Numbered from the stretch's first letter, positions 1 through 5,784 are shown. The stretch: DNA of 6,377 nt from Tepidanaerobacter acetatoxydans_A (GCA_022840405.1 JALHJR010000066.1:1-6377), one strand, 5' to 3'. The notes: generated by a model not told the origin, from the letters alone. Made by a program: numbers and translations.

Positions 1-1
1 T

Positions 2-2044
2 TTGGACGAGGGAAATACCGTACCATTCATAGCCCGCTATCGGAAGGAGGTAACCGGAGGTCTGTCGGATGAGCAGCTTCGCCTGCTTTTTGAGCGGCTT
101 TCCTATCTTAGAAATCTTGAAGCGAGAAAGACTGAAGTTATAAAGCTTTTGGAGGAAATGGAAAAACTTACGCCGGAAATTCGGCAAAATCTAGATAAGG
201 CTTTAACCCTTCAGGAAGTAGAAGATATTTACCGGCCCTTTAGGCCCAAGCGAAGAACCAGGGCTACCATTGCAAGGGAAAAAGGGCTTGAGCCTCTGGC
301 AGCAAAAATTTTGGCGCAGGAAGACATAGTTGACGAGCAAGCTATCGCATCCTTTATAGACCCGCAAAAGGGTGTAGCAACCTGCGAGGAAGCTCTGGCC
401 GGAGCCCTTGACATCATAGCCGAGGTTGTATCAGATGATGCCAAAATTCGTAAGCTTATACGAGATACAGCCTATAAAAAGGGAATTGTCCAGACATCCG
501 GTCTTACCGAGGAAACATCGACTTATTCTATGTACTATGACTTTAAGGAACCTGTACAAAAAATTGTTTCACACCGCATCCTTGCCATAAATCGCGGCGA
601 GAGGGAGAAATATCTTCAGGTAAAAATCTTGGTTCCCGATGATGAAATCATAAGTATCATAAAGGCCGAATACATAAAGGAGTCTTCGCCTACCTCTCAT
701 CTTATGGAAAATGCAATCGAAGATGCCTATAAGCGCCTTATTTGGCCCTCCATAGAGCGTGAAATCAGAAATATGCTCACAGAGCAGGCTGAAGAGCAGG
801 CACTTTCTACATTTTCAAAAAATCTCAAGCATTTGATTCTCCAGCCCCCTGTCAAAGGTCGGGTAATAATGGGCTTTGACCCAGCATATCGAACCGGCTG
901 TAAGATTGTAGTAATAGATGCATCCGGAAAGCTTTTAGCATACACGGTTTGCTATCCTACACCACCACAAAATAAGTTTGATGAATCCAAGAAGATTATT
1001 TTGGATTTAATAGAAAAATACCGAGTCGATGTTGTTTCATTGGGAAATGGCACTGCTTCCCGTGAAAGCGAAAAATTCCTGGCGGAAATTTTAAAGGAAA
1101 GCTCAAGACCTGTTTCCTATGTTATCGTAAGCGAAGCGGGAGCTTCGGTATACTCTGCATCAAAACTTGGAACGGAGGAATTTCCGAATCTGGATGTTTC
1201 GTTTAGAGGAGCTGTTTCCATTGCGCGGCGCCTTCAAGACCCTTTGGCAGAGCTGGTAAAGATAGACCCCAAATCACTGGGTGTCGGCCAGTATCAGCAT
1301 GATGTAAACCAAAAGCGGCTTTCAGAAAAGCTATCGGGTGTTGTAGAAGACTGCGTCAATAGCGTAGGCGTAGACGTAAACACCGCATCGCCCTCGCTTC
1401 TTGGCTATGTAAGTGGCATCACCGCATCTACTGCTTCAAATATCGTAAAATATCGGGAAGAAAATGGCATGTTTAAATCAAGAAAGGAATTTTTAAAGGT
1501 GCCTAAATTGGGGCCTAAGACTTTTGAGCAGTGTGCAGGATTTCTTCGCGTGCCGGAAAGCAGTAATATCTTAGATAATACCGCCGTCCATCCTGAAAGT
1601 TATGATATAGCCGAAAAGATTATGAAGCTTTACACTTTAGATGAGCTTAAGATAAAAATATTTTCTGAAAATGAAATCGCTCAAATGGCTTCAAATCTTG
1701 ATATCGGCATCCCTACCCTAAAAGATATCCTGTCAGAGCTTAAAAAGCCGGGCCGCGATTCTCGCGAAGAACTTCCTGCCCCCATCTTTCGCACTGATGT
1801 GCTGGAAATCTCAGACTTAAAGCCCGGCATGGCCTTAATGGGCAGTGTGCGCAACATCACGGACTTTGGAGCATTTATCGACATCGGCGTCCATCAGGAC
1901 GGCCTATGCCACATATCGGAGCTTTCCGAAGGCTTTGTGCGTTCCCCCTTTGATGTGGTAAGTGTCGGCGATGTGGTAAAGGTTAAGGTATTATCCGTCG
2001 ATGCAGAAAGAAACAGGATAAGCCTTACTATGAAGGGAGTATAG
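2..2044 (+). CDS. tex: Tex-family S1 RNA-binding protein, 5'-truncated by the window edge
   Basis: The frame is open from the first base, and the first visible residues (LDEGNTVPFIARYRKE, with the initial Leu encoded by TTG) match a conserved block that lies inside Tex proteins. The TTG is therefore unlikely to be the start; from memory of the family roughly 25-30 residues are missing. Visible domains: a helical N-terminal region; a YqgF/RNase H-like domain from about residue 290 (MGFDPAYRTGCKI) to about 410, including EAGASVYSAS; the conserved GVGQYQHDV at 427-435; a helix-hairpin-helix region at about 457-517; and an S1 domain at about 609-680 (GSVRNITDFGAFIDIG, then DGLCHISELS). No frameshift or internal stop is seen. 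Tex is a cytoplasmic nucleic-acid-binding protein linked to transcription and RNA metabolism; its exact role in this organism cannot be inferred. It converges on trpP, with a palindrome in between. Family identity is very secure. Confidence 0.96.
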   Translation: MDEGNTVPFIARYRKEVTGGLSDEQLRLLFERLSYLRNLEARKTEVIKLLEEMEKLTPEIRQNLDKALTLQEVEDIYRPFRPKRRTRATIAREKGLEPLAAKILAQEDIVDEQAIASFIDPQKGVATCEEALAGALDIIAEVVSDDAKIRKLIRDTAYKKGIVQTSGLTEETSTYSMYYDFKEPVQKIVSHRILAINRGEREKYLQVKILVPDDEIISIIKAEYIKESSPTSHLMENAIEDAYKRLIWPSIEREIRNMLTEQAEEQALSTFSKNLKHLILQPPVKGRVIMGFDPAYRTGCKIVVIDASGKLLAYTVCYPTPPQNKFDESKKIILDLIEKYRVDVVSLGNGTASRESEKFLAEILKESSRPVSYVIVSEAGASVYSASKLGTEEFPNLDVSFRGAVSIARRLQDPLAELVKIDPKSLGVGQYQHDVNQKRLSEKLSGVVEDCVNSVGVDVNTASPSLLGYVSGITASTASNIVKYREENGMFKSRKEFLKVPKLGPKTFEQCAGFLRVPESSNILDNTAVHPESYDIAEKIMKLYTLDELKIKIFSENEIAQMASNLDIGIPTLKDILSELKKPGRDSREELPAPIFRTDVLEISDLKPGMALMGSVRNITDFGAFIDIGVHQDGLCHISELSEGFVRSPFDVVSVGDVVKVKVLSVDAERNRISLTMKGV

Positions 2045-2078
2045 CCCTATAAATAATAAAACGCTATAATAAGCACTT

Positions 2079-2102
2079 GGGCAGCCGGAATTCCGGCTGC
2101 CC
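2079..2102. terminator. Perfect GC-rich palindrome between convergent tex and trpP
   Basis: The left arm GGGCAGCCGGAA (2079-2090) is perfectly complementary to the right arm (2091-2102), which in RNA folds as a 10-bp stem with an AATT loop on either strand. It lies 35 nt after the tex stop and 13 nt after the trpP stop, where a bidirectional terminator is expected. Neither strand shows a clear U-tract after the stem, so it is not a textbook intrinsic terminator. It may act as a weak terminator or as a 3'-end stabilising hairpin. Confidence 0.6.
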
Positions 2103-2114
2103 CGTAAGATTTGC

Positions 2115-2627
2115 TTATGCTTTATGCAGCACCGATTTTTGCATTGAGGCTACCACTTTGTAGCATATAAAAGTAGCAACAGTGTTTATTGCCGCTGCCG
2201 GCAAAACTACTGTCGTAAAAAGTACCGGAAACGCAAGAGGCAGGCTTCCCACTACAAAAAGAGCTGTGCCCAAAAAGACAGTACCGCTTATTATAGTTCC
2301 AATAATTGCGGTAATTATTACCGCAGCATTTTGGTTCAATTTAGAAAATACCTTTATCATCGCTATCACTGCAAAAGCTGTAACCATTTTGTCGCACATA
2401 TTTGCTATTTGGCCTCCGGGAAATCCGGTAGTCATGGCAGAAAATATACCTGCAAGTATGCCTGCAAGCAGAGCATTTTTCGGGCTGCTGTCTATATAAA
2501 GTGCTACAAATAGCATTGACAGCAGAAAATCCGGTTTCATACCTCCCATAATAGGCGGAACGATATAGTGAAGCACCAATCCGATTGCTATCAGAAGTGA
2601 TGTCAAAATCATATCTCTCAATTTCAT
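2115..2627 (-). CDS. trpP: TrpP-type tryptophan transporter (integral membrane)
   Basis: The product is a 170-residue, very hydrophobic protein with about five or six membrane segments and a basic C-terminus. Two blocks match the TrpP (YhaG) family as I know it from Bacillus: GGMKPDFLLSMLF near residues 28-40 and TTGFPGGQIANMCDK at 66-80. The length also fits. The family is implicated in tryptophan uptake across the cytoplasmic membrane. The ATG start at 2627 is preceded by GGAGGG with a 7-nt spacer, a good ribosome binding site. It is the second gene after trpB2, separated by about 104 nt with no clear terminator, so it is probably expressed from the same Trp T-box leader. The partner genes support tryptophan as substrate, but this is inferred from homology and context, not shown by the sequence. 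Confidence 0.9.
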   Translation of the reverse strand: MKLRDMILTSLLIAIGLVLHYIVPPIMGGMKPDFLLSMLFVALYIDSSPKNALLAGILAGIFSAMTTGFPGGQIANMCDKMVTAFAVIAMIKVFSKLNQNAAVIITAIIGTIISGTVFLGTALFVVGSLPLAFPVLFTTVVLPAAAINTVATFICYKVVASMQKSVLHKA

Positions 2628-2675
2628 AATAATTCCCTCCAGTTTTTAATTTATTGTAAATATCTAAAATCAACA

Positions 2676-2687
2676 GCAGTTAACTGC
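2676..2687. repeat. 12-bp perfect palindrome in the trpB2-trpP spacer
   Basis: GCAGTTAACTGC is a perfect palindrome in the AT-rich spacer between trpB2 and trpP. It has no loop and no U-tract, so it looks more like a possible protein-binding site than an RNA hairpin. Its centre AGTTAACT also occurs in the E. coli TrpR operator (known from the literature). No TrpR gene is visible in this window, and a chance match is quite possible. Confidence 0.3.
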
Positions 2688-2731
2688 AATTATAAAGTCT
2701 ATATTTGTTTGCTTATCTGTCAAATACTGTC

Positions 2732-4081
2732 TTACTGTAGTTTACTTAAGGTTTCCTGCAAGACATCATCAGACAGGCTGGAGTTTTGCAGCTTGCCGGA
2801 AAGATAATTGTCGTAAGATGCCATGTCGAAATATCCATGACCGCTCAAGTTAAACAAAATTGTCTTTTTTTCTCCGGCTTCTTTGGCTTTTAAGGCTTCA
2901 TCGATTGCTGCTTTTATAGCATGAGCTGATTCAGGTGCCGGCACAATTCCTTCATTTTGTGCAAAAAGCATCGCTGCTTCAAAAATATCCTGCTGGTCAT
3001 AAGCAACAGCCTCAATCAGCTCATCATGCAAAAGCTGGCTTTGGATTGGAGATGCTCCATGGTAGCGCAAGCCTCCTGCGTGGATTCCCGGTGGAACAAA
3101 ATCGCTTCCCAAGGTATACATCATCATCTTTGGAGTCAAATGGGCCACATCGCCATAATCGTAAGTGAACTTGCCCTTTGTAAGACTTGGACAGGCGGCA
3201 GGCTCAGCTGCGATTATACGTGTTTTTTTGCCGTCTTTGATTTTATCGTGCACAAATGGCATGGCAATTCCGCCAAAATTGCTGCCGCCGCCGGAACAGG
3301 CTATTACCACATCCGGATAGTAGCCTGCTTTTTCCATCTGTTTTTTAGCTTCAAGACCAATGACTGTCTGGTGAAGAACTACGTGGTTTAATACACTGCC
3401 TAAAGCATAGTTCGTATCAGAATTTTTTACGGCATCTTCCACCGCTTCACTTATTGCAATACCTAAGCTTCCTAAGGAATCCGGATGCTCTTTTAGCACG
3501 GCACGGCCCGCATCGGTTTTATCGGTGGGGCTTGCAAACACCTCTGCTCCGAAAAGCTGCATTATTGAGCGCCGATAGGGCTTTTGCTCATAACTTACCT
3601 TCACCATGTAAACCGAGCATTCCATGTCAAAGAACTTGCAAGCCATAGAAAGTGCTGTTCCCCACTGCCCTGCACCTGTTTCGGTGGCCAGCCGCCTTAT
3701 CCCCTGTTTTTTATTATAATAGGCCTGAGGAATGGCGGTATTTAACTTATGACTGCCGGCGGGACTCACTCCTTCATACTTAAAGTAAATCCCGGCAGGC
3801 GTATCTAAAGCCTTTTCCAGCCTGTGTGCTCTATAGACGGGCGACGGCCTCCACAATCTGTATAACTTTTGAACTTCCTCGGGTATTTCTATAAAACGCT
3901 CTGTACTTACTTCTTGTTTTATGATTTCTTCAGGGAATATTGCCCCTAGCTCCTCAGGCGTCGCAGGCTTCCCTGTAACAGGGCTAAGCGGCGGTTTTAC
4001 AGGAGTCGGCATATCTGCCTGAATATTATACCAGCTTGTTGGAATTTCGCTTTCCTTAAGTAATATTTTTGTATCTTCCAT
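2732..4081 (-). CDS. trpB2: TrpB2-type tryptophan synthase beta chain (PLP-dependent)
   Basis: With the start chosen here the protein has 449 residues, longer than the classical TrpB of about 400, as is usual for TrpB2. The PLP lysine lies in AGSHKLNTA (K112), the catalytic-type glutamate in ETGAGQWG (E134; classical TrpB has ETGAGQHG), and the phosphate-binding loop is CSGGGSN (about 262-268). NHVVLHQTVIG and GLRYHGASP are also typical of TrpB2. The reaction is indole plus L-serine to L-tryptophan in the cytoplasm. No trpA or other trp biosynthesis gene is in view, so use of free indole is plausible. Start: GAGGAG (4091-4096) directly abuts the upstream ATG at 4090 (no spacer) but sits 9 nt from the ATG at 4081, giving MEDTKILL, which I prefer. 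The longer reading would add only MTE. Expression is controlled by the upstream Trp T-box; trpP follows. Some TrpB2 proteins may have other roles, such as serine deamination. Confidence 0.94.
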   Translation of the reverse strand: MEDTKILLKESEIPTSWYNIQADMPTPVKPPLSPVTGKPATPEELGAIFPEEIIKQEVSTERFIEIPEEVQKLYRLWRPSPVYRAHRLEKALDTPAGIYFKYEGVSPAGSHKLNTAIPQAYYNKKQGIRRLATETGAGQWGTALSMACKFFDMECSVYMVKVSYEQKPYRRSIMQLFGAEVFASPTDKTDAGRAVLKEHPDSLGSLGIAISEAVEDAVKNSDTNYALGSVLNHVVLHQTVIGLEAKKQMEKAGYYPDVVIACSGGGSNFGGIAMPFVHDKIKDGKKTRIIAAEPAACPSLTKGKFTYDYGDVAHLTPKMMMYTLGSDFVPPGIHAGGLRYHGASPIQSQLLHDELIEAVAYDQQDIFEAAMLFAQNEGIVPAPESAHAIKAAIDEALKAKEAGEKKTILFNLSGHGYFDMASYDNYLSGKLQNSSLSDDVLQETLSKLQ

Positions 4082-4090
4082 TTCTGTCAT

Positions 4091-4096
4091 CTCCTC
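4091..4096 (-). promoter_or_regulatory. Ribosome binding site that decides the trpB2 start
   Basis: GAGGAG on the minus strand touches the ATG at 4090 with no spacer and stands 9 nt from the in-frame ATG at 4081. Normal spacing therefore favours 4081. A 7-bp AT-rich hairpin (AAGTATT/AATACTT, 4105-4125, 7-nt loop) ends 8 nt upstream and might affect access to this site. Confidence 0.75.
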
Positions 4097-4290
4097 TTTA
4101 AATCAAGTATTATTTTTCAATACTTTTATTTTCTATCTTAGGTCGTAATTCTTCTCCTCAAAGGTTTTCAAATTTACAAGCAATGCTAGAAAAGTTCATT
4201 GCATATTATTGATAGGTTTTCCACTGCTGTATATATTAATTTTGCGCTTTCATGTCATATCTATCACCTCAAACCGGAATATTTTATTAA
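4097..4290 (-). other. Leader segment between T-box terminator and trpB2
   Basis: About 240 nt of transcript separate the T-box terminator from trpB2, and this is their AT-rich, apparently non-coding core. It holds a perfect GAGGTGAT Shine-Dalgarno (4263-4270) serving only tiny ORFs, a GCAATG/CATTGC inverted repeat (4180-4185 and 4197-4202, 11-nt loop), and the AAGTATT/AATACTT hairpin (4105-4125). There is no second T-box sequence, so this is not a tandem T-box. It may be a remnant of a lost gene or a structured 5' UTR. Confidence 0.4.
4236..4253 (-). CDS. Possible 5-codon leader ORF (MKAQN)
   Basis: An ATG at 4253 follows the 8-nt perfect Shine-Dalgarno GAGGTGAT (4263-4270) with an ideal 9-nt spacer and opens a five-codon frame, MKAQN, ending in TAA. 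An overlapping two-codon frame (ATG ACA TGA, from 4258) has a 4-nt spacer. There is no Trp codon and no attenuator-like hairpin, so a classical trp leader peptide is not supported. It could be an accidental remnant. Confidence 0.2.
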   Translation of the reverse strand: MKAQN

Positions 4291-4324
4291 GTAAGATTCT
4301 TCGCTACGCTCAGAACGACAGTAG
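4291..4324. repeat. Dispersed-repeat-like sequence in the trp leader
   Basis: The stretch contains GATTCTTCGCTACGCTCAG followed by AACGACAG. On the minus strand it reads GTCGTTCTGAGCGTAGCG followed by AAGAATC. From memory this closely matches a short dispersed sequence (GTCATTCTGAGCGAAGCGAA-type) found in many copies in diverse bacterial genomes. Only one copy is in this window, so its repeat nature rests on recollection. It lies just after the T-box terminator within the transcribed leader of trpB2. Confidence 0.5.
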
Positions 4325-4328
4325 AATA

Positions 4329-4362
4329 TAAAAAAACCGTCCCTTACATAAAAGGGACGGTT
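4329..4362 (-). terminator. Intrinsic terminator of the Trp T-box
   Basis: On the minus strand AACCGTCCCTT (4335-4345) pairs perfectly with AAGGGACGGTT (4352-4362) around a 6-nt loop, and the stem runs into a U-tract (minus strand of 4329-4336). The CCGTCCC of the terminator's upstream arm is also the downstream arm of the T-box antiterminator, so the two structures are mutually exclusive: the terminator forms when tRNA-Trp is charged. Confidence 0.95.
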
Positions 4363-4660
4363 GCTTCCGTGGTGCCACCCAAATTAGCCTTACACCGGGT
4401 GTATATAACAAAAAAGCATCTCATCTTCAGGATGAAATGCTTGCCACCTCAATGTAAAACTCACTTTTCTCAGATACGGCGATGTTCTCGCGATATCCTG
4501 TCCTTCGCTAACGGGGGACATGCCGTGCAAAGCTACTTAAAGTATTTCGCCTTGCCTTCTCCAAGACCCATTCACTATGACTTTCGGTGCCGCACTCCCA
4601 CCGCCGGCGGCTCTCTTTAACCTTCCATCAAAGCTACTCTTTCCTGTCATCGAATTTCCG
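4335..4660 (-). promoter_or_regulatory. Trp-specific T-box leader controlling trpB2-trpP
   Basis: The T-box sequence GGGTGGCACCACGG (minus strand, 4367-4380) is followed by CCGTCCC. GGG/CCC and ACGG/CCGT can form the antiterminator, leaving UGGCACC as the bulge that pairs with the tRNA acceptor end; UGGC fits a tRNA ending GCCA, as expected for tRNA-Trp. Upstream, Stem I shows AGAGAGCCG and GGTGGGAGTGCGG in the distal part, then AGTGAA, the specifier UGG (4568-4570) and TCTTGG. This AGTGAA-codon arrangement is the usual specifier loop, so the leader reads Trp. A Stem III hairpin (4416-4440) precedes the antiterminator. Uncharged tRNA-Trp should permit read-through into trpB2 and trpP. The 5' boundary is approximate. 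Confidence 0.95.
4568..4570 (-). promoter_or_regulatory. T-box specifier codon UGG (Trp)
   Basis: Read on the minus strand, the triplet follows AGTGAA and precedes GTCTTGG, the normal context of a specifier loop. UGG pairs with the CCA anticodon of tRNA-Trp. The downstream genes, trpB2 and trpP, agree with this assignment. Confidence 0.9.
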
Positions 4661-4673
4661 ATTGATTTAGATA

Positions 4674-4703
4674 ATTGTATCACAGGCTTTGGATAAATGT
4701 CAA
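4674..4703 (-). promoter_or_regulatory. SigA-type promoter of the trp T-box unit
   Basis: On the minus strand TTGACA (4698-4703) and TACAAT (4674-4679) are separated by 18 nt. The predicted RNA start, around 4667, lies just before T-box Stem I. The -35 box overlaps the ribU stop codon (TGA, 4700-4702), so the two units are packed without a spacer. Confidence 0.88.
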
Positions 4704-5272
4704 CAGTTTTTTGTTAACGGTTTTATGGGTTTTACTTCCACTCTCATGACCTTCCCAACCGGTTTATAAACCAAGAACGTCAGTGTCGAATTAATGGATG
4801 CCTTCAGTAAATTAAAAGGTATTATAATCGGGATAATCATGGCTTTTACGGCTTCCATAGGAACATTCATGAATTTTGTTGTAAATATTAGGTTAAGGGG
4901 TATCATCACAAGTGTCATGCTAATTGACGCTGCAGCCAGTGCAATTATTGCACCTTTTTGTGTGTGGATTTTTTTATAAATATATCCTGCAACCGCAACC
5001 ATCGTTCCAGTAGCTATAAAATGCATTATCGCACCGATCCAGCCGCTTCCTGCACTGACCGTTAAAGCCTGTATAAGTGAAACTATCAGAGTCACTAAAA
5101 CACCTGCTCCCGGGCCGAACAAAAATGCTGCTATTAATGCCGGCACATCACCCGGCTCATATTCCAAAAATGGTGCTGAAGGAATAAGCGGAAACCTGAT
5201 TAAAAACATTAAAAGTATTGATAGAGCTGCAAGCATAGCAAGTCTTGCCATTTTATTTACTTCACTTTTCAT
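4700..5272 (-). CDS. ribU: RibU, riboflavin-binding S component of an ECF transporter
   Basis: The product has 190 residues and about six hydrophobic segments. The block FLEYEPGDVPAL (about 35-46), followed by IAAFLFGPGAGVLVTLI, is the hallmark of RibU. RibU binds riboflavin in the membrane and needs the shared ECF module (EcfA, EcfA' and EcfT), which is not in this window. The assignment is reinforced by the FMN riboswitch directly upstream. The ATG at 5272 follows GGAGGG with a 9-nt spacer. The basic C-terminal tail (from about 170) is cytosolic-looking. No terminator lies between this gene and the trp T-box leader, so read-through would meet the T-box terminator. The stop codon sits inside the -35 box of the trp promoter. 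Confidence 0.95.
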   Translation of the reverse strand: MKSEVNKMARLAMLAALSILLMFLIRFPLIPSAPFLEYEPGDVPALIAAFLFGPGAGVLVTLIVSLIQALTVSAGSGWIGAIMHFIATGTMVAVAGYIYKKIHTQKGAIIALAAASISMTLVMIPLNLIFTTKFMNVPMEAVKAMIIPIIIPFNLLKASINSTLTFLVYKPVGKVMRVEVKPIKPLTKNC

Positions 5273-5295
5273 TGCTACACACCCTCCGTTAATTT

Positions 5296-5330
5296 AAAAA
5301 ATTCCCAAAGACATAATCTCAGGGAATTTT
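5296..5330 (-). terminator. Terminator in the expression platform of the FMN riboswitch
   Basis: On the minus strand AAAATTCCC (5322-5330) pairs with GGGAATTTT (5298-5306) across a 15-nt loop and runs into a U-tract (minus strand of 5296-5301). It lies between the FMN aptamer and the ribU ribosome binding site, consistent with FMN-dependent premature termination. Confidence 0.9.
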
Positions 5331-5350
5331 AAAATCCATCATAAAAAATC

Positions 5351-5473
5351 AATCTTCTTTCATCCAGACTTTACTGTCGGCCTCGGAATCTAACCGAGTC
5401 TGCTTTCGCTCGCGGGCTAACGGAACTTGCCGCATTACCGCCGGTCGGGAATCACACCCTGCCCTGAAGATTA
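5351..5473 (-). promoter_or_regulatory. FMN riboswitch (RFN element) upstream of ribU
   Basis: The minus strand carries the canonical pieces in order: AATCTTCAGGGCAGGGTG, ATTCCCGACCGGCGGT, AGCCCGCGA, CCGAGGCCGACAGTAAAGTC, TGGATGAAAGAAGATT. The closing helix P1 pairs AATCTTC (5466-5472) with GAAGATT (5351-5357). This is the RFN aptamer, which binds FMN and usually turns off riboflavin synthesis or uptake genes. The gene that follows is ribU and a terminator lies between, so an off-switch acting on transcription is inferred. Confidence 0.97.
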
Positions 5474-5494
5474 TATCCGGTTTTATTTAATTTT

Positions 5495-5523
5495 ATATTA
5501 ACACGGCAATTAGCAGGTGTCAA
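5495..5523 (-). promoter_or_regulatory. SigA-type promoter of ribU
   Basis: On the minus strand a perfect TTGACA (5518-5523) is followed after exactly 17 nt by TAATAT (5495-5500). The predicted start near 5488 lies about 15 nt before the FMN aptamer. Near-consensus boxes suggest a strong constitutive promoter, with control left to the riboswitch. Confidence 0.9.
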
Positions 5524-5578
5524 TAGCTGAGGTTTTTCGCCATGCACCAAAACATCATTTTTCCATTAACATAAACAG

Positions 5579-5731
5579 CTAATATTTTTTAGATTTGTCC
5601 TCTTTATAGTATTCTATAATATATTTATCAATTTCTCGGCTGATTTCGAGCACCTTTTCTTCATTGTCTTTTCCCTTTAAAGCATTATGCAGTGCTTTCC
5701 TCGCTGTTTCTATCTTATCTTCTATATTCAT
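5579..5731 (-). CDS. Spo0E-family small aspartyl-phosphate phosphatase-like protein
   Basis: This 50-residue charged protein begins MNIEDKIETARKALHNALKG and contains VLEISREIDKYIIEYYK. S31-R-E-I-D35 corresponds to the SQELD signature of the Spo0E family, whose members are 45-90-residue helical hairpins that can remove phosphate from Spo0A and so delay sporulation. The two-helix layout, with a break near residues 20-24 (KGKDN), fits. The ATG start is preceded by GGGAGTG, with 8 nt between GGGAG and the ATG, and by a TTGCAA/TATATT promoter. It is divergent from the XRE regulator and 55 nt upstream of the ribU promoter, with no clear terminator after it. Phosphatase activity and target are inferred from the family; many Spo0E-like proteins have no tested function. 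Confidence 0.85.
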   Translation of the reverse strand: MNIEDKIETARKALHNALKGKDNEEKVLEISREIDKYIIEYYKEDKSKKY

Positions 5732-5756
5732 TATTCACACTCCCATGTTATATAGT

Positions 5757-5784
5757 AATGCATTTAATATACATTAAATACATT
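5757..5784. repeat. Inverted repeat covering the -10 of the Spo0E-like gene
   Basis: AATGCATTTAAT (5757-5768) and ATTAAATACATT (5773-5784) are complementary at 11 of 12 positions around a 4-nt centre ATAC. The minus-strand -10 box (5766-5771) lies at its middle. The geometry suits a dimeric repressor site, but the AT-rich background makes chance symmetry more likely than usual. Confidence 0.45.

Noticed and set aside
2341..2673. Minus-strand ORF overlapping trpP in another frame
   Set aside because: trpP in the adjacent frame has family motifs, a good ribosome binding site and membrane segments; this frame has none.
2689..2723. TTGACA (2718-2723) and TATAAT (2689-2694) on the minus strand as an internal trpP promoter
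   Set aside because: The boxes match well but are 23 nt apart, too far for a normal SigA promoter.
4097..4290. A second, tandem T-box between the first terminator and trpB2
   Set aside because: No TGGNACC sequence, no AGTGAA-type specifier context and no terminator with U-tract are present.
4369..4620. 83-codon plus-strand ORF opposite the T-box leader
   Set aside because: It lies antisense to a clear T-box RNA, its sequence is dictated by the conserved RNA structure, and it has no ribosome binding site or recognisable protein features.
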